Shown here: in pieces, positions 1 through 8,921 of the stretch | Numbering within the stretch: the first letter of the stretch is position 1 | How the letters are laid out: the number at the start of each line of letters is the position of its first letter | Notes under the pieces: generated by a model | What the model was told of the DNA's origin: nothing | The model's input: the letters and a program-made list of their open reading frames with translations, nothing else | The model's database searches: none | From: JBBDWK01 sp040902885 | Lineage (GTDB): Bacteria; Acidobacteriota; Terriglobia; Bryobacterales; Bryobacteraceae | Length of the DNA stretch: 64,000 nucleotides | Assembly (NCBI GenBank): GCA_040902885.1 | Contig: JBBDWK010000095.1 | Coordinates: 13,507-77,506, forward strand | Direction: 5' to 3' | Position numbers and translations under genes: made by a program

Positions 1-579
1 GGCAAGAAGGAGAAGACGCGGGACCTGCGGATGGAAGTGCTGGTCCGGGTGCTCCAGGGCGATCTGCCGCTGCTGGTTACCGTGCACCGCGCGCACGACA
101 TCCTTACGGCCATCCGCATGGGGAAGGAGTTCGACCTGAAGCTGGTCCTGGATGGCGTAGCCGAAGCGCACCAGGTACTCGAAGAAATCAAGGCGTCCGG
201 ATACAGCGTAATCGTCCATCCGACGATGTACCGCGCGGGCGGCGAGACCGAAAATCTGAGCTTCGAGAACGCCATGCTGCTCCGCAAGGCCGGCATTCCG
301 TTCGCGCTGCAAAGCGGGTTTGAGGCTTACGTGCCCAAGACACGCATCGTTCTATTCGAGGCGGCGCTGGCCGCGTCGCACGGTTTAGGCTTTGAAAACG
401 CGCTGGCGAGCGTCACTATCGATGCCGCGCGGCTGCTGGGCATAGACAAGCGCGTGGGGTCGCTCGAAACCGGCAAAGACGCCGACCTCGCCCTATTCGA
501 CGGCGACCCGTTCGAGTACGTCAGCCACTGCATCGGCGTGGTGATTGACGGCGAGGTGGTGAGCGAAGCCCGGCAGTGA
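1..579 (+). CDS. Amidohydrolase, C-terminal part (5' end outside window)
   Basis: The open frame enters from the window edge, so only the last 192 residues are visible. They match the end of an imidazolonepropionase-like amidohydrolase. There is a VTVHRAHD stretch with histidines where the family places metal ligands, a HGLGFENAL segment, and the usual closing composite-domain segment (GSLETGKDADLALFDGDP, then a short strand with IDGEVV). Where many relatives have a GTD metal-ligand aspartate this protein reads LQSGFE, so the metal site may differ from the classic one. Acidobacteria carry many exported amidohydrolases of this type. The signal peptide, if any, and the HxH motif lie outside the window. 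The substrate cannot be told from the fragment. Confidence 0.85.
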   Translation, partial: GKKEKTRDLRMEVLVRVLQGDLPLLVTVHRAHDILTAIRMGKEFDLKLVLDGVAEAHQVLEEIKASGYSVIVHPTMYRAGGETENLSFENAMLLRKAGIPFALQSGFEAYVPKTRIVLFEAALAASHGLGFENALASVTIDAARLLGIDKRVGSLETGKDADLALFDGDPFEYVSHCIGVVIDGEVVSEARQ

Positions 580-586
580 GCGCACT

Positions 587-1282
587 GTGGCGAACGTTGA
601 TATCTGGACCGCCTCGCTCGAACTGGAAGAAAACGCGATACAGCGGCTCTCGGTCACCCTTTCCCGGGACGAAAGGGAAAGGGCAGCCCGCTTTGCGTTC
701 CCACACCTGCGAACGTCGTTCATCGCCGCGCGCGGACTGCTGCGTACGATTCTCTCGTCTTATGCCGGCATACCTCCGCAAGATCTCGTTTTCGAGTACA
801 GCGCTCACGGCAAGCCCGCTCTCGAGGGGCGGCCGGACGTCAGTTTCAACGTCTCCCATTCAGAGCAGCTTGTTGTGTGCGCTTTGACTCGGGGCTGCGG
901 CATCGGCATCGACATCGAGAAGGTGCGCCCGATGCCCGACCTGGAAACGATCGCGCGCCACTTCTTCTCCCTTATGGAGGTCGAGTCTCTCAAACGGCTG
1001 GACCCGAGCGATTGCACGGAGGCTTTCTTTCAGTGCTGGACGCGCAAAGAGGCGTTGATTAAGGCCACCGGGGAAGGCCTTTCGTGCGATCTGACTTCCT
1101 TCACCGTGTCACTGGGTCCGCACGAGCCGGCCCGCCTTGTCTGGCACAGGGATGGATTCGGCGAAGCCGCGGAATGGGAGCTGCACTCGTTCAGCCCGGC
1201 TCCAGGTTATGTGGGGGCGGTGGCGTTGCGAGCGCAGGGGGCGACGATGCGGTTTCATCGGATGAACCATACGGCACTCTAA
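587..1282 (+). CDS. 4'-phosphopantetheinyl transferase (Sfp type)
   Basis: This 231-residue protein should move the phosphopantetheine arm of CoA to a serine of acyl- or peptidyl-carrier proteins, in the cytoplasm. The family signature is clear: FNVSHSE (about residues 87-93), GIGIDIEKV (105-113) with the Mg-binding aspartate and glutamate, and WTRKEALIKATG (151-162), which carries the W-x-x-KEA-x-x-K motif. Its length fits the Sfp/Gsp group rather than the short AcpS group. The start is GTG, seven bases after the previous stop; no better start lies nearby. No polyketide or NRPS genes are in the window, so its partner carrier protein is unknown. Confidence 0.88.
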   Translation: MANVDIWTASLELEENAIQRLSVTLSRDERERAARFAFPHLRTSFIAARGLLRTILSSYAGIPPQDLVFEYSAHGKPALEGRPDVSFNVSHSEQLVVCALTRGCGIGIDIEKVRPMPDLETIARHFFSLMEVESLKRLDPSDCTEAFFQCWTRKEALIKATGEGLSCDLTSFTVSLGPHEPARLVWHRDGFGEAAEWELHSFSPAPGYVGAVALRAQGATMRFHRMNHTAL

Positions 1283-1290
1283 CGCCGATA

Positions 1291-1315
1291 TACAATAGTC
1301 ACGGGCTGCGGGAGG
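1291..1315 (+). promoter_or_regulatory. -10-like TACAAT and Shine-Dalgarno before the DUF1592 gene
   Basis: A TACAAT hexamer lies at 1291-1296 just after the stop of the phosphopantetheinyl transferase gene. A perfect GGAGG lies at 1311-1315, eight bases before the GTG at 1324. The Shine-Dalgarno decides the start of the following gene; the -10 call is tentative because no clear -35 is seen. Confidence 0.45.
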
Positions 1316-1323
1316 CCAAGAGA

Positions 1324-3366
1324 GTGCGACGTAACGTGCGAGTGGTCGGGCCGCTGGTATGTTGGATGCTGGCCGCCACGCTGTTTGCCCAGCAGAGGAC
1401 GCCGGCGGACGGCTCCGGGGTGGACGAGCGGTTCTTCGTGGAGAAGGTCTACCCGGTGTTCGAGAAAGCCGAATGCCGCACGTGTCACAACGACAATGGG
1501 GTGTCATCCGCGACACGGCTGAGGTTCCCGCCGCTTGACGCGAAGACGGAAGCGATTCAGGTTTTTGGCCTGAAACTCTCCGCGCTGGTGGATCGCGGGA
1601 ACGTCCCGCAATCGTTGTTGCTCAACAAACCCACACTGCGGGCGCCCCACACGGGCGGAGAACGCATTGCAAAAGATAGCCCGGAGGAAGCGGTTGTACA
1701 TTCGTGGGCAACTCATCTGGCCGCGCTGACGGATGTTCAGATCGGGGCCTCGATCGAGCGGCTCACCCCCGGGCGGCGGGAAGCGGCCAAGCCGGGAGCA
1801 CTCCGGCGGCTGACCCACAGCCAATACAACAACACAGTTCGCGACCTGTTAGGCGATTTCACCCGGCCTGCCGACCAGTTTCCTCCGGAGGACTTTCTGC
1901 ACGGCTTCACCAACCAGGTGGAGGGACAAAGCGTTCCGCCGCTGCTGGCCGAAGCATATATGGTCGCGGCCGAGAAGCTGGCGGCGAACGCCTTCCGGCG
2001 AGGCGACGGCCAGAAGCTGATTCCGTGCAAGCCGGGCTCGGCGAACGATCGAGTGTGCCGCGACCGGTTCATTCGAACATTCGGCCTTAGAGCATTCCGC
2101 CGGCCGCTGACCGACAAAGAAATCGCGGGCTATGGCGAACTATTCGGCGAGGCGGCTGGGCAGGGCGATTTTCTCGCCGGAGCGAAAGTTGTTGTCGAGG
2201 CCATGCTGCAGTCGCCGAGTTTCCTGTTTCACCTGGAAGCTGGTCCGGCCGGCCGATGGCGGCAGTACGGCATCGCCAGCCGGCTCTCGTATTTCTTATG
2301 GGACACGATGCCCGGCGACGAGCTGTTGCGTGCCGCCGAGGCGGGCGAATTGGCAAGGCCCGAAGACATCAAGAAGGTGGCGGCCAGGATGATGGACAAC
2401 CCACAGGCCAAGCGTGCCTTGGAGGTCTTTTTGGCCCAGTGGATGCGTTTCGATCGGGTTCTGGGATCGGCGCGGAACGTCCGCCGTTACCCGGATTTTG
2501 GGGCTTCGCTGCTGGCGGCAATGACCGAAGAAACGAAGCACCTGTTCAACGACCTGGTTTGGAACCACAAGAACTTCATGGAGATGTTCAGCGCCGGTTA
2601 TACCTTTCTGTCGCCGCGGCTGGCCCAGCTTTACGAGATGCAGGCGCCCGCCCAGGATTTCGGCATGGTGAAGTATCCGGACGGCGGTGTTCGCGCGGGG
2701 GTTCTGGGACATGCGGGATTCCTGACGCTGACGGGAAGCCCCACGGAGACGTCTCCAACCTCGCGGGGGTTGTTTGTGCGAGAACACTTTCTTTGTCAGA
2801 ATGTGCCCCCTCCGCCGCCCGGTGTGGATACCAACCTGCCTCCCGTCACCGACAAGCCCATGACCAACCGGGAGCGGCTGGAGATTCACCTCAGTAACCA
2901 AAGCTGTGCCTCGTGCCATACCCTGATCGACCCTATCGGCCTGGGTCTTGAGAATTTCGATAACATCGGCCGTTACCGCGAGAAGTTCGCTTTGCAGATT
3001 CAGCAGCAGCGCGACGCGGTGACCAATGAACGGCGCCCGGCCAAGGAGTTCCAGCTCGACCTGGATACGAAAGGTTACATTCAGGGCATCGCCAGTTCGG
3101 GGTTTTCAAGCGCCAAGGAGCTGGGAAACATTCTGGCTAACGATCCCACCTGCCAGCGCTGCATGGTTAAGCAGATTTTCCGCTACGCCACGGGCCGGCA
3201 CGAGACGGAATCCGACCAGCCCGATCTCAACGCGCTGTTCGAGGTCTTCCGCGAATCGGGCTTCCGTTTCCGGGAGCTGATGCTCGCGGTGGTGATTTCG
3301 CGGCCATTTCTGGACTCCGGCGTGGAGCCGGTTGAAATTTCCGGCAAATCCCGGCGCAACCCGTAA
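1324..3366 (+). CDS. Secreted DUF1592/DUF1588-type cytochrome-like protein
   Basis: A 680-residue exported protein of the multi-DUF family (DUF1587, DUF1592, DUF1588, DUF1585) common in Planctomycetes, Verrucomicrobia and Solibacter-like Acidobacteria. Start GTG 1324 was chosen because GGAGG precedes it and it opens a signal peptide (hydrophobic VCWMLAATLFAQQ). Longer readings upstream overlap the previous gene. A cytochrome c-type CRTCH heme motif sits at residues 51-55 and a second, CASCH, near 528-532, followed by IDPIGLGLENFD. The LTHSQYNNTVRDLLGD segment near 162 marks DUF1587, and a C-terminal CQRC near 610 belongs to DUF1585. The role is unproven; such proteins are thought to act in periplasmic electron transfer or polymer breakdown. 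Confidence 0.88.
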   Translation: MRRNVRVVGPLVCWMLAATLFAQQRTPADGSGVDERFFVEKVYPVFEKAECRTCHNDNGVSSATRLRFPPLDAKTEAIQVFGLKLSALVDRGNVPQSLLLNKPTLRAPHTGGERIAKDSPEEAVVHSWATHLAALTDVQIGASIERLTPGRREAAKPGALRRLTHSQYNNTVRDLLGDFTRPADQFPPEDFLHGFTNQVEGQSVPPLLAEAYMVAAEKLAANAFRRGDGQKLIPCKPGSANDRVCRDRFIRTFGLRAFRRPLTDKEIAGYGELFGEAAGQGDFLAGAKVVVEAMLQSPSFLFHLEAGPAGRWRQYGIASRLSYFLWDTMPGDELLRAAEAGELARPEDIKKVAARMMDNPQAKRALEVFLAQWMRFDRVLGSARNVRRYPDFGASLLAAMTEETKHLFNDLVWNHKNFMEMFSAGYTFLSPRLAQLYEMQAPAQDFGMVKYPDGGVRAGVLGHAGFLTLTGSPTETSPTSRGLFVREHFLCQNVPPPPPGVDTNLPPVTDKPMTNRERLEIHLSNQSCASCHTLIDPIGLGLENFDNIGRYREKFALQIQQQRDAVTNERRPAKEFQLDLDTKGYIQGIASSGFSSAKELGNILANDPTCQRCMVKQIFRYATGRHETESDQPDLNALFEVFRESGFRFRELMLAVVISRPFLDSGVEPVEISGKSRRNP

Positions 3367-3399
3367 TGCTTTTAGCGCCATTACCCGATATGTCCTCTG

Positions 3400-4878
3400 G
3401 TGGACCTATTCTCGTACTGGCTCCCGTTTGCCCGCTTCCTGCTGGGGTTCGTTGCGGTCGTCTTCTTTCTTTCGGGCCTTGACGAGCTATTCATCGACCT
3501 GAACTTTATCTTCCGGCGGCTCTTCCGGCGGCTGTTCGTACTCCCAAAGCACAAGCGTCTCTCATACGGCGATCGTCTGGCCGTACCTGAGCAGTCCATT
3601 GCGATCATGGTACCGGCCTGGGACGAGGCGGCCGTGATTCGCAGGATGGTCGAGCACACGGTGCGAGCGGTCGAGTACTCGAACTATCACATCTTCGTTG
3701 GGGCCTATCCCAACGATCCGGCTACCCAGCGCGAGGTGGAGGAAATTTGCCAATCCTTTCCCAATGTCCATCCCACGATCTGTCTGAAAGACGGTCCTAC
3801 AAACAAAGCGGATTGCCTGAACTGGATTTACCGCTCCATTCTACGGTTCGAGAGAGATCACAACGTCCGATTCCAGATCTTTGTGATGGAGGACAGCGAG
3901 GACGTTGTCCACCCGCTGTGCCTGAAGCTGTTCAATTACCTCATCCCCAGCAAAGATATGGTGCAATTGCCAGTATTCCCGCTGGAGGGAAATTCGCTCA
4001 AGCGGAGCTCCGGGCATTACATCGGCGAATTCGCCGAAAGCCATTCGAAAGATCTGTGGGTTCGGGAGCGGCTGGCTCAGGGCATACCCGGTGCGGGAGT
4101 GGGCTGCGCCTTCAGCCGGCGGGCCATGAGACTGGCGGCGCATCCGAGCGATCGGCCGTTCAATATCCATTCACAGACGGAGGACTACGAATTCGGGCTT
4201 CGCTTACATCGCGACAACCTGAAAGGCATTTTTGTGAGCCAGCGCTTGCCATTTCGCGGCAGCACCAGGCACCACGCTAGGGTGGCGGAGTACGTCGCTG
4301 TGCGCGGGTACTTTCCGCCGACCTTCCGACAGGCCGTAAAGCAGAAAACCCGCTGGGTGCTGGGCATCACCTTACAAGGCTGGTCGAATCTCGGCTGGCG
4401 CGGCGGCCTCTGGACACGTTACATGTTCTTCAGGGACCGCAAGACGCTTCTTACTTCGCAGGTCAATATTCTCGGTTACGTCTTAGGCCTGACTCAATTC
4501 GGACTCTGGCTGGCTGAGTCGCTGACAAGCGATGCCCGTCGCTTTCCTTCGCTCGTGCCGCAAGGAGACATGGTTTGGTATCTGCTGGCGATGGATACCG
4601 CATTCGTGGTCTGGCGGATCGGATGGCGTTTCGGCTCGGTGTACAGGCTGTACGGATGGGGGCAAGCCGCGCTTTCCGTCCCCCGTCTAATATGGGCCAA
4701 CATCATCAATGCCTGCGCGGTGTACCGGGCGCTCTATTTCTACGGCCGGTTCCGGGTGACTGGAACGCTGCCCTGGGAGAAGACGGCTCATGCGTTCCCG
4801 GAGGAACCCGATGAGCCGTGGTTCGCCGGGGAACGTCCTAACGTTTCCACCCGTCCCGTTCCTCCCGCAGTACACTAG
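3400..4878 (+). CDS. Membrane glycosyltransferase family 2 (NfrB-like)
   Basis: A 492-residue inner-membrane glycosyltransferase. It opens with a transmembrane helix (about residues 8-28), then a GT2 fold with the acidic EDSEDVVHP segment (about 164), a TEDYEFGLRLH motif (about 259) and KQKTRWVLG (about 314), which matches the Q-x-x-RW motif of processive GT2 enzymes. At least two further membrane segments follow (around LLTSQVNILGYVLGLTQFGL and LAMDTAFVVWRIG). It resembles the N-terminal half of NfrB, the phage N4 adsorption protein B, without the C-terminal part of that protein. The start is GTG 3400 with no convincing Shine-Dalgarno. The sugar substrate is unknown; envelope or exopolysaccharide synthesis is likely. 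Confidence 0.82.
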   Translation: MDLFSYWLPFARFLLGFVAVVFFLSGLDELFIDLNFIFRRLFRRLFVLPKHKRLSYGDRLAVPEQSIAIMVPAWDEAAVIRRMVEHTVRAVEYSNYHIFVGAYPNDPATQREVEEICQSFPNVHPTICLKDGPTNKADCLNWIYRSILRFERDHNVRFQIFVMEDSEDVVHPLCLKLFNYLIPSKDMVQLPVFPLEGNSLKRSSGHYIGEFAESHSKDLWVRERLAQGIPGAGVGCAFSRRAMRLAAHPSDRPFNIHSQTEDYEFGLRLHRDNLKGIFVSQRLPFRGSTRHHARVAEYVAVRGYFPPTFRQAVKQKTRWVLGITLQGWSNLGWRGGLWTRYMFFRDRKTLLTSQVNILGYVLGLTQFGLWLAESLTSDARRFPSLVPQGDMVWYLLAMDTAFVVWRIGWRFGSVYRLYGWGQAALSVPRLIWANIINACAVYRALYFYGRFRVTGTLPWEKTAHAFPEEPDEPWFAGERPNVSTRPVPPAVH

Positions 4879-4920
4879 TGTAGTGCGCCGTGAATGCTGT
4901 CGAATATCGCCGACGTCCCG

Positions 4921-4987
4921 GCAACCGCTCCCTGACGGTCGCGGCTCGGTAAGTCCTTCAGAGCCGCGACCGTCAGGGAGCGGTTGC
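4921..4987. repeat. Perfect 27-bp-arm palindrome (dispersed repeat, copy 1)
   Basis: Arms 4921-4947 and 4961-4987 are exact reverse complements, with a 13-base loop. The right arm begins GAGCCGCGACCGTCAGGGAG. A related element is at 28740-28805 and a half copy at 39530-39553. It sits between two co-oriented genes and lacks a T-run, so it is either a REP-like dispersed element or an RNA hairpin in the intergenic transcript. Confidence 0.9.
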
Positions 4988-5016
4988 GGAGATAAACGTC
5001 GGTCTCTGTGACGAGA

Positions 5017-5781
5017 ATGGAGCAGACCACCTGCCCGCGCTGCGGGGGTACCGGATGGCGGATCGTGGAGCGTCAGGAGGTCTCGGGCGCCCAGCGCTGC
5101 GAGTGCGTTCTTGAAGGCCGGTCCGAGCGCCTGGAAGATTCGAGCGGCGTGCCGCCTCTCTATCGCAACGCCTCCCTGGAGAACTTCAGCCTTCCGCAGG
5201 ACAACCCCACCGCCCAGCGCAGCATGGCCTCCGTGCTCTTGATGATTCGCTCTTTCGCGCGCGATTTCCCCACCGAAAAGCGGCCCGGTCTTCTGCTGAT
5301 CGGCGATCCCGGAAGCGGCAAGACGCATTTGGCCGTCGCGGCGCTCCGAAGTCTCATGGGGCGCGGCTTCCAGGGGTTCTTCTTCGATTATCAGAACCTG
5401 CTCGACCGCATCCGCGCCGGCTTCGACGCCGCCTCGGGCTCGAGCGACCGCGAGGCTTACCGCAACGCTCTCGACGCCGAGGTGCTGCTGCTCGACGATC
5501 TGGGCGCGCACCGCGTCTCGGACTGGGTGGAAGACACGGTGACCTCGATCATCACCTACCGCTGCAACAACCGCAAGCCTCTGATCGCCACCACCAACCT
5601 GCCCGATCCCGAGGCCGGCGACGCGCTCGTCGAGCGGTCCACGAATCTTCCTGGAAAGGTCGAGTACCGCGTTTCCCTTTCCGAGCGTATCGGAATGCGC
5701 GCCCGCTCGCGTCTATTCGAGATGTGCCGGGTCGTTCGCATGCCGCTGGTGGAAGATTATCGTCTGCGGAAGGCGCGCTGA
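5017..5781 (+). CDS. DnaC/IstB-like AAA+ ATPase with N-terminal zinc ribbon
   Basis: A 254-residue ATPase of the helicase-loader type. The N-terminus has CPRCGG (residues 6-11) and CEC (28-30), a likely zinc-binding ribbon. Then follow Walker A GDPGSGKTH (96-104), Walker B LLLDDLGA (157-164), a sensor-1 IATTN (190-194) and a C-terminal arginine-rich SERIGMRARSR region. No transposase lies beside it, so a chromosomal replication role (DnaC-like helicase loader) is more likely than an IS21 IstB helper. The ATG at 5017 was chosen; an in-frame GTG lies three codons upstream at 5008. The preceding palindrome ends 29 bases before the start. Confidence 0.8.
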   Translation: MEQTTCPRCGGTGWRIVERQEVSGAQRCECVLEGRSERLEDSSGVPPLYRNASLENFSLPQDNPTAQRSMASVLLMIRSFARDFPTEKRPGLLLIGDPGSGKTHLAVAALRSLMGRGFQGFFFDYQNLLDRIRAGFDAASGSSDREAYRNALDAEVLLLDDLGAHRVSDWVEDTVTSIITYRCNNRKPLIATTNLPDPEAGDALVERSTNLPGKVEYRVSLSERIGMRARSRLFEMCRVVRMPLVEDYRLRKAR

Positions 5782-5786
5782 AGCGG

Positions 5787-7982
5787 ATGTTCCGCGCGCT
5801 GCTGCTCGCGATCGCTTGCGTGCATGCATTTCCGGCGAAGCCCGCCGAGTTCGTATATGCCGCCGAGTTCTCCTATTACCTGCATCCTAAGCCAACCTGG
5901 GAGCGCGAACTGGTGTGGCTCAAGAACCTGGGCGTTCGCACCATCGCCTTCTCGATCCCCTGGAAATGGCACAGCAGTCTGGACGGGAGGATCGATCTCG
6001 AAGGCCGGACCAGCCCGCGCGGCGATCTGATCGGCTTTTTGCGGCTGCTGCGCCGCCTGGAGTTGCAGGCATGGATTCGCCTGCCCGCCGATGGCGAAGA
6101 CCAGCGACGGCGATTTGCCGGCGTGGAGTCCACGCTGGCGCCCTATCTGGAGAAGCACGGCGGTCCCATCGTGTTTATCGAGCCGGAGCTGCCGCCGCCC
6201 GCGCCCGTCGTGTCGCTATCGGCGCTGGACCCGGATGCATCTATCAGAAGCCGCGCCGCCATCGCCACCCGGCGAGGTTCCCTACTGTGGCGGAACGTGG
6301 AGGACGGCCTGGTGCCCCTCAGCTCGGAGTTCCTGAAGGGCGCCGTATCGTTTAACGGCGTGGAACGCGCCGGCGGAACAACGGCGCTGCGGCGCGACGC
6401 TTCTCTGCTGCGCCGCTGGGGACCGCTGTTGGGCGAAATGGGCGTGGAGCGCCGCCTCCGCAATCTCCCGAAGGGAGTCGATGCGGTCGAGCTGATTTCT
6501 CCTTCGGCCTCCGCACTTGCCATCTCGAATCAGGGAGAAGTACCCTTTCGCGGCGTCCTCAAGACATCCAAGCGCGCGCTCCGCGGGATCGAGATTGGGC
6601 CGGGCCAGACGCGCTGGCTTCCCCTCGATGTGTCGCTTTCCGGCTCCGGGCTCTGCGACGACTGCTCCAACTTTGCCCCGCCGGACAGAATTCTCTACGC
6701 AACCGCGGAGTTGCACGGCATCGAGTACGAGAACGGCATTCTGGCCATGGAATTCTACGCGCCTGTCCCGGGAGAAGTTTTTCTTCGGCTGTCGCGCAAG
6801 CCGGTAGGGCCGTTTCTCGCGGCCGGACGGCCCAGGGAGTTCGGATGGGACGACCGTTCCATGACCGCTCGTCTTCCCATTCCCGCGGGTTCGGGCCAGC
6901 TTCACAAGGTGCGCGTCGGCTTCGCCATTGAAGCTCCCGAATCGTCGGGTTTTTTTGTCAATCCGCGGCGATTGATCGCCGGCGAGACGAATCGTGTACA
7001 GGCCATGTTTTCCTCGGAGGCGCTGGCCCTTCGCTCGCGCCTTCTCACTCCGCGCAACTTCACGTCCAAGGCCATCGCAACGTCGCCGACCGAGACCGAT
7101 TATGAAGTTGCGGTGCCCGCCGAGGCGGCGCACGGCGACTGGGTCGAGCTTGCCTTGGAGGCCGACGGCCTTCGCCTGGGGCGTACGCGCCTGCAACTGT
7201 TTCGTCCCGTGTCCATGCGCCTGCGCGATGCCGTTGGCTTGCACTTCGGCTCCGATTCCAAAGTGCTCGCCGATCCTCCTCTCGCTGAAGCCGGACGGGA
7301 GCTGCACGTCATCGTCCGCAACAACTACCCCGCCATCCGGAATTACGTGGTGGAAGTCGAATCGGACGGCCTGAACTTTCTGACGTCCAAAGCCGAGTTT
7401 GCGGTGGGAGAGACTGCCGAGCGCGACGTCATGTTCCGCCTGGCGGACGCCCGCTCGAAAAGCGGTGTTTTCGAGGCGCGCATCCGGCTCTCCGGCGCTT
7501 CCGGGAGCGAATTGCCGTTGCGTCTGGTGGCTATCCGCCGCACGGAATCGCTCGCCTATTCGCACGACCTGGATGGCGACGGCTCGCCCGAATGGATCCT
7601 CGAAAATTCGAAGGTGCGCGCGGTGTTCTCGCCGCGCTCGGGAGGCCGCTGGCTCGAGTTTCTTTGGAAGGATAGCGAGTGGAACGCCCTTCCGGCGACC
7701 GGAGCGCTCGCAGGCAGCGGCGCCGTGTCCGTGCGCGCGTTGAATGAGAACGGCGCCGCGCGGCTGGAGATGGAGGGCGATGGGTGGCGCCGCACGGTGC
7801 GGCTCAACGGCGAGGAGGGCCGGCTCGAGATTGAGCAGAGCACCCCGCTATTTACCGAAGAGCTGAGACGCCGGAAAGAAGACACGCTTGTGTTCGAAGT
7901 CACACGAATTTCGCTTCAACGCGCGGTATTCCTGTTGGATCGCCTCAAAAGCGACTCCAAGGAAGGGGACAAGTTACAATAA
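5787..7982 (+). CDS. Exported GH35-like glycoside hydrolase family protein
   Basis: A 731-residue protein starting at ATG 5787, five bases after the ATPase stop; the start opens a signal peptide (MFRALLLAIACVHAFPAKPAEF). The first about 130 mature residues resemble the start of a GH35/GH42 TIM barrel: YAAEFSYYLHPKPTWERELVWL, then GVRTIAFSIPWKWH, then GRTSPRGDLIGFLRLLRR. The IVFIEPELP segment (about 125-133) could hold an acidic catalytic residue. The remaining about 500 residues look like beta-sandwich modules and are not recognised. It may be a galactosidase-like enzyme or an inactive relative. Tight spacing suggests co-transcription with the upstream ATPase gene. Confidence 0.6.
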   Translation: MFRALLLAIACVHAFPAKPAEFVYAAEFSYYLHPKPTWERELVWLKNLGVRTIAFSIPWKWHSSLDGRIDLEGRTSPRGDLIGFLRLLRRLELQAWIRLPADGEDQRRRFAGVESTLAPYLEKHGGPIVFIEPELPPPAPVVSLSALDPDASIRSRAAIATRRGSLLWRNVEDGLVPLSSEFLKGAVSFNGVERAGGTTALRRDASLLRRWGPLLGEMGVERRLRNLPKGVDAVELISPSASALAISNQGEVPFRGVLKTSKRALRGIEIGPGQTRWLPLDVSLSGSGLCDDCSNFAPPDRILYATAELHGIEYENGILAMEFYAPVPGEVFLRLSRKPVGPFLAAGRPREFGWDDRSMTARLPIPAGSGQLHKVRVGFAIEAPESSGFFVNPRRLIAGETNRVQAMFSSEALALRSRLLTPRNFTSKAIATSPTETDYEVAVPAEAAHGDWVELALEADGLRLGRTRLQLFRPVSMRLRDAVGLHFGSDSKVLADPPLAEAGRELHVIVRNNYPAIRNYVVEVESDGLNFLTSKAEFAVGETAERDVMFRLADARSKSGVFEARIRLSGASGSELPLRLVAIRRTESLAYSHDLDGDGSPEWILENSKVRAVFSPRSGGRWLEFLWKDSEWNALPATGALAGSGAVSVRALNENGAARLEMEGDGWRRTVRLNGEEGRLEIEQSTPLFTEELRRRKEDTLVFEVTRISLQRAVFLLDRLKSDSKEGDKLQ

Positions 7983-8012
7983 GAGTTGAGATAGTCTGAT
8001 TTCCTCAATCCA

Positions 8013-8921
8013 GTGCCCAACATTCTAAACGGAAGTCTCATTCGCGATGAGATTTTGAATGAGTGCCGGCCGCGAGTGGCCGCGCTGCCGCGCCCCCCAG
8101 GCTTGGCCGTTATCCTGGCAGGCGACAATCCGGCCTCGGCGATTTACGTCCGGAACAAGGTTAAGGCGTGCGCCGATCTTGGGGTCTACAGCGAAAAGCA
8201 CACGCCAAGCGGCGACGTCACTACCGGGCAACTGCTGTCCTTGATCGGCGATCTCAATCAGCGTCCCGAAATCGACGGCATTCTGGTCCAGATGCCCCTG
8301 CCGTCCCAAGTGGATGCCAAGAAGGTTCTGCTGGCGGTTTCCCCCGCAAAGGATGTGGATGGATTTCACCCCTGCAATCTGGGCAATCTGGTAACGGGCC
8401 GTCCTGGCCCGGTGGCTTGCACGCCCGCCGGCATTCTGGAACTTTTGAAACGTTATCGAATTCCGATTGCGGGCCGCAGGGCGGTGGTGGTGGGCCGGAG
8501 CGATATCGTGGGCAAGCCAATGGCGCTTCTGCTGCTGCACCAGGATGCGACAGTCACCGTTTGCCACTCGAAGACGCCCGATCTGCCGGCTGTGGCGCGC
8601 CAGGCGGATATCCTGGTGGCGGCGTTGGGACGCCCCGCGATGCTTACGGCGGACTATATCGCGGAGGGCGCCACGGTGGTGGACGTGGGCATCAATCGGA
8701 TTCTAGAACGCAGTGAAGCCGTACGCATTTTTGGCGAGGCGAGCGATCGGGTGGCCGCATTCGACCGTAACGGTTCCGTGCTGGCGGGCGACGTTCATCC
8801 CGATGCGGTTTCCCGCGCCGGCGCTTATACTCCGGTTCCCGGCGGCGTGGGGCCTCTGACCATTGCCATGCTCATGGTCAACACGATTCGCTCCGCCGAA
8901 TCGCGCCTCGGCGCATGTTGA
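8013..8921 (+). CDS. folD: FolD methylenetetrahydrofolate dehydrogenase/cyclohydrolase
   Basis: A 302-residue bifunctional enzyme that interconverts 5,10-methylene-, 5,10-methenyl- and 10-formyl-tetrahydrofolate with NADP in the cytoplasm. The catalytic YVxxK motif is visible as YVRNK (residues 45-49), followed by LVQMPLP, the KDVDGFHP segment, and the nucleotide-binding GRSDIVGKP, with PGGVGPLTIAML near the end. Length is normal. Start is GTG 8013. Its stop overlaps the coaE start by seven bases, so the two genes are translationally linked. Confidence 0.96.
   Translation: MPNILNGSLIRDEILNECRPRVAALPRPPGLAVILAGDNPASAIYVRNKVKACADLGVYSEKHTPSGDVTTGQLLSLIGDLNQRPEIDGILVQMPLPSQVDAKKVLLAVSPAKDVDGFHPCNLGNLVTGRPGPVACTPAGILELLKRYRIPIAGRRAVVVGRSDIVGKPMALLLLHQDATVTVCHSKTPDLPAVARQADILVAALGRPAMLTADYIAEGATVVDVGINRILERSEAVRIFGEASDRVAAFDRNGSVLAGDVHPDAVSRAGAYTPVPGGVGPLTIAMLMVNTIRSAESRLGAC

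Noticed and set aside
4790..5011. 73-codon frame across the first palindrome
   Set aside because: It translates a repeat (proline/glycine/arginine-rich) and lacks a ribosome-binding site.
6282..7565. 427-codon minus-strand open frame
   Set aside because: Antisense shadow of the GH35-like gene.
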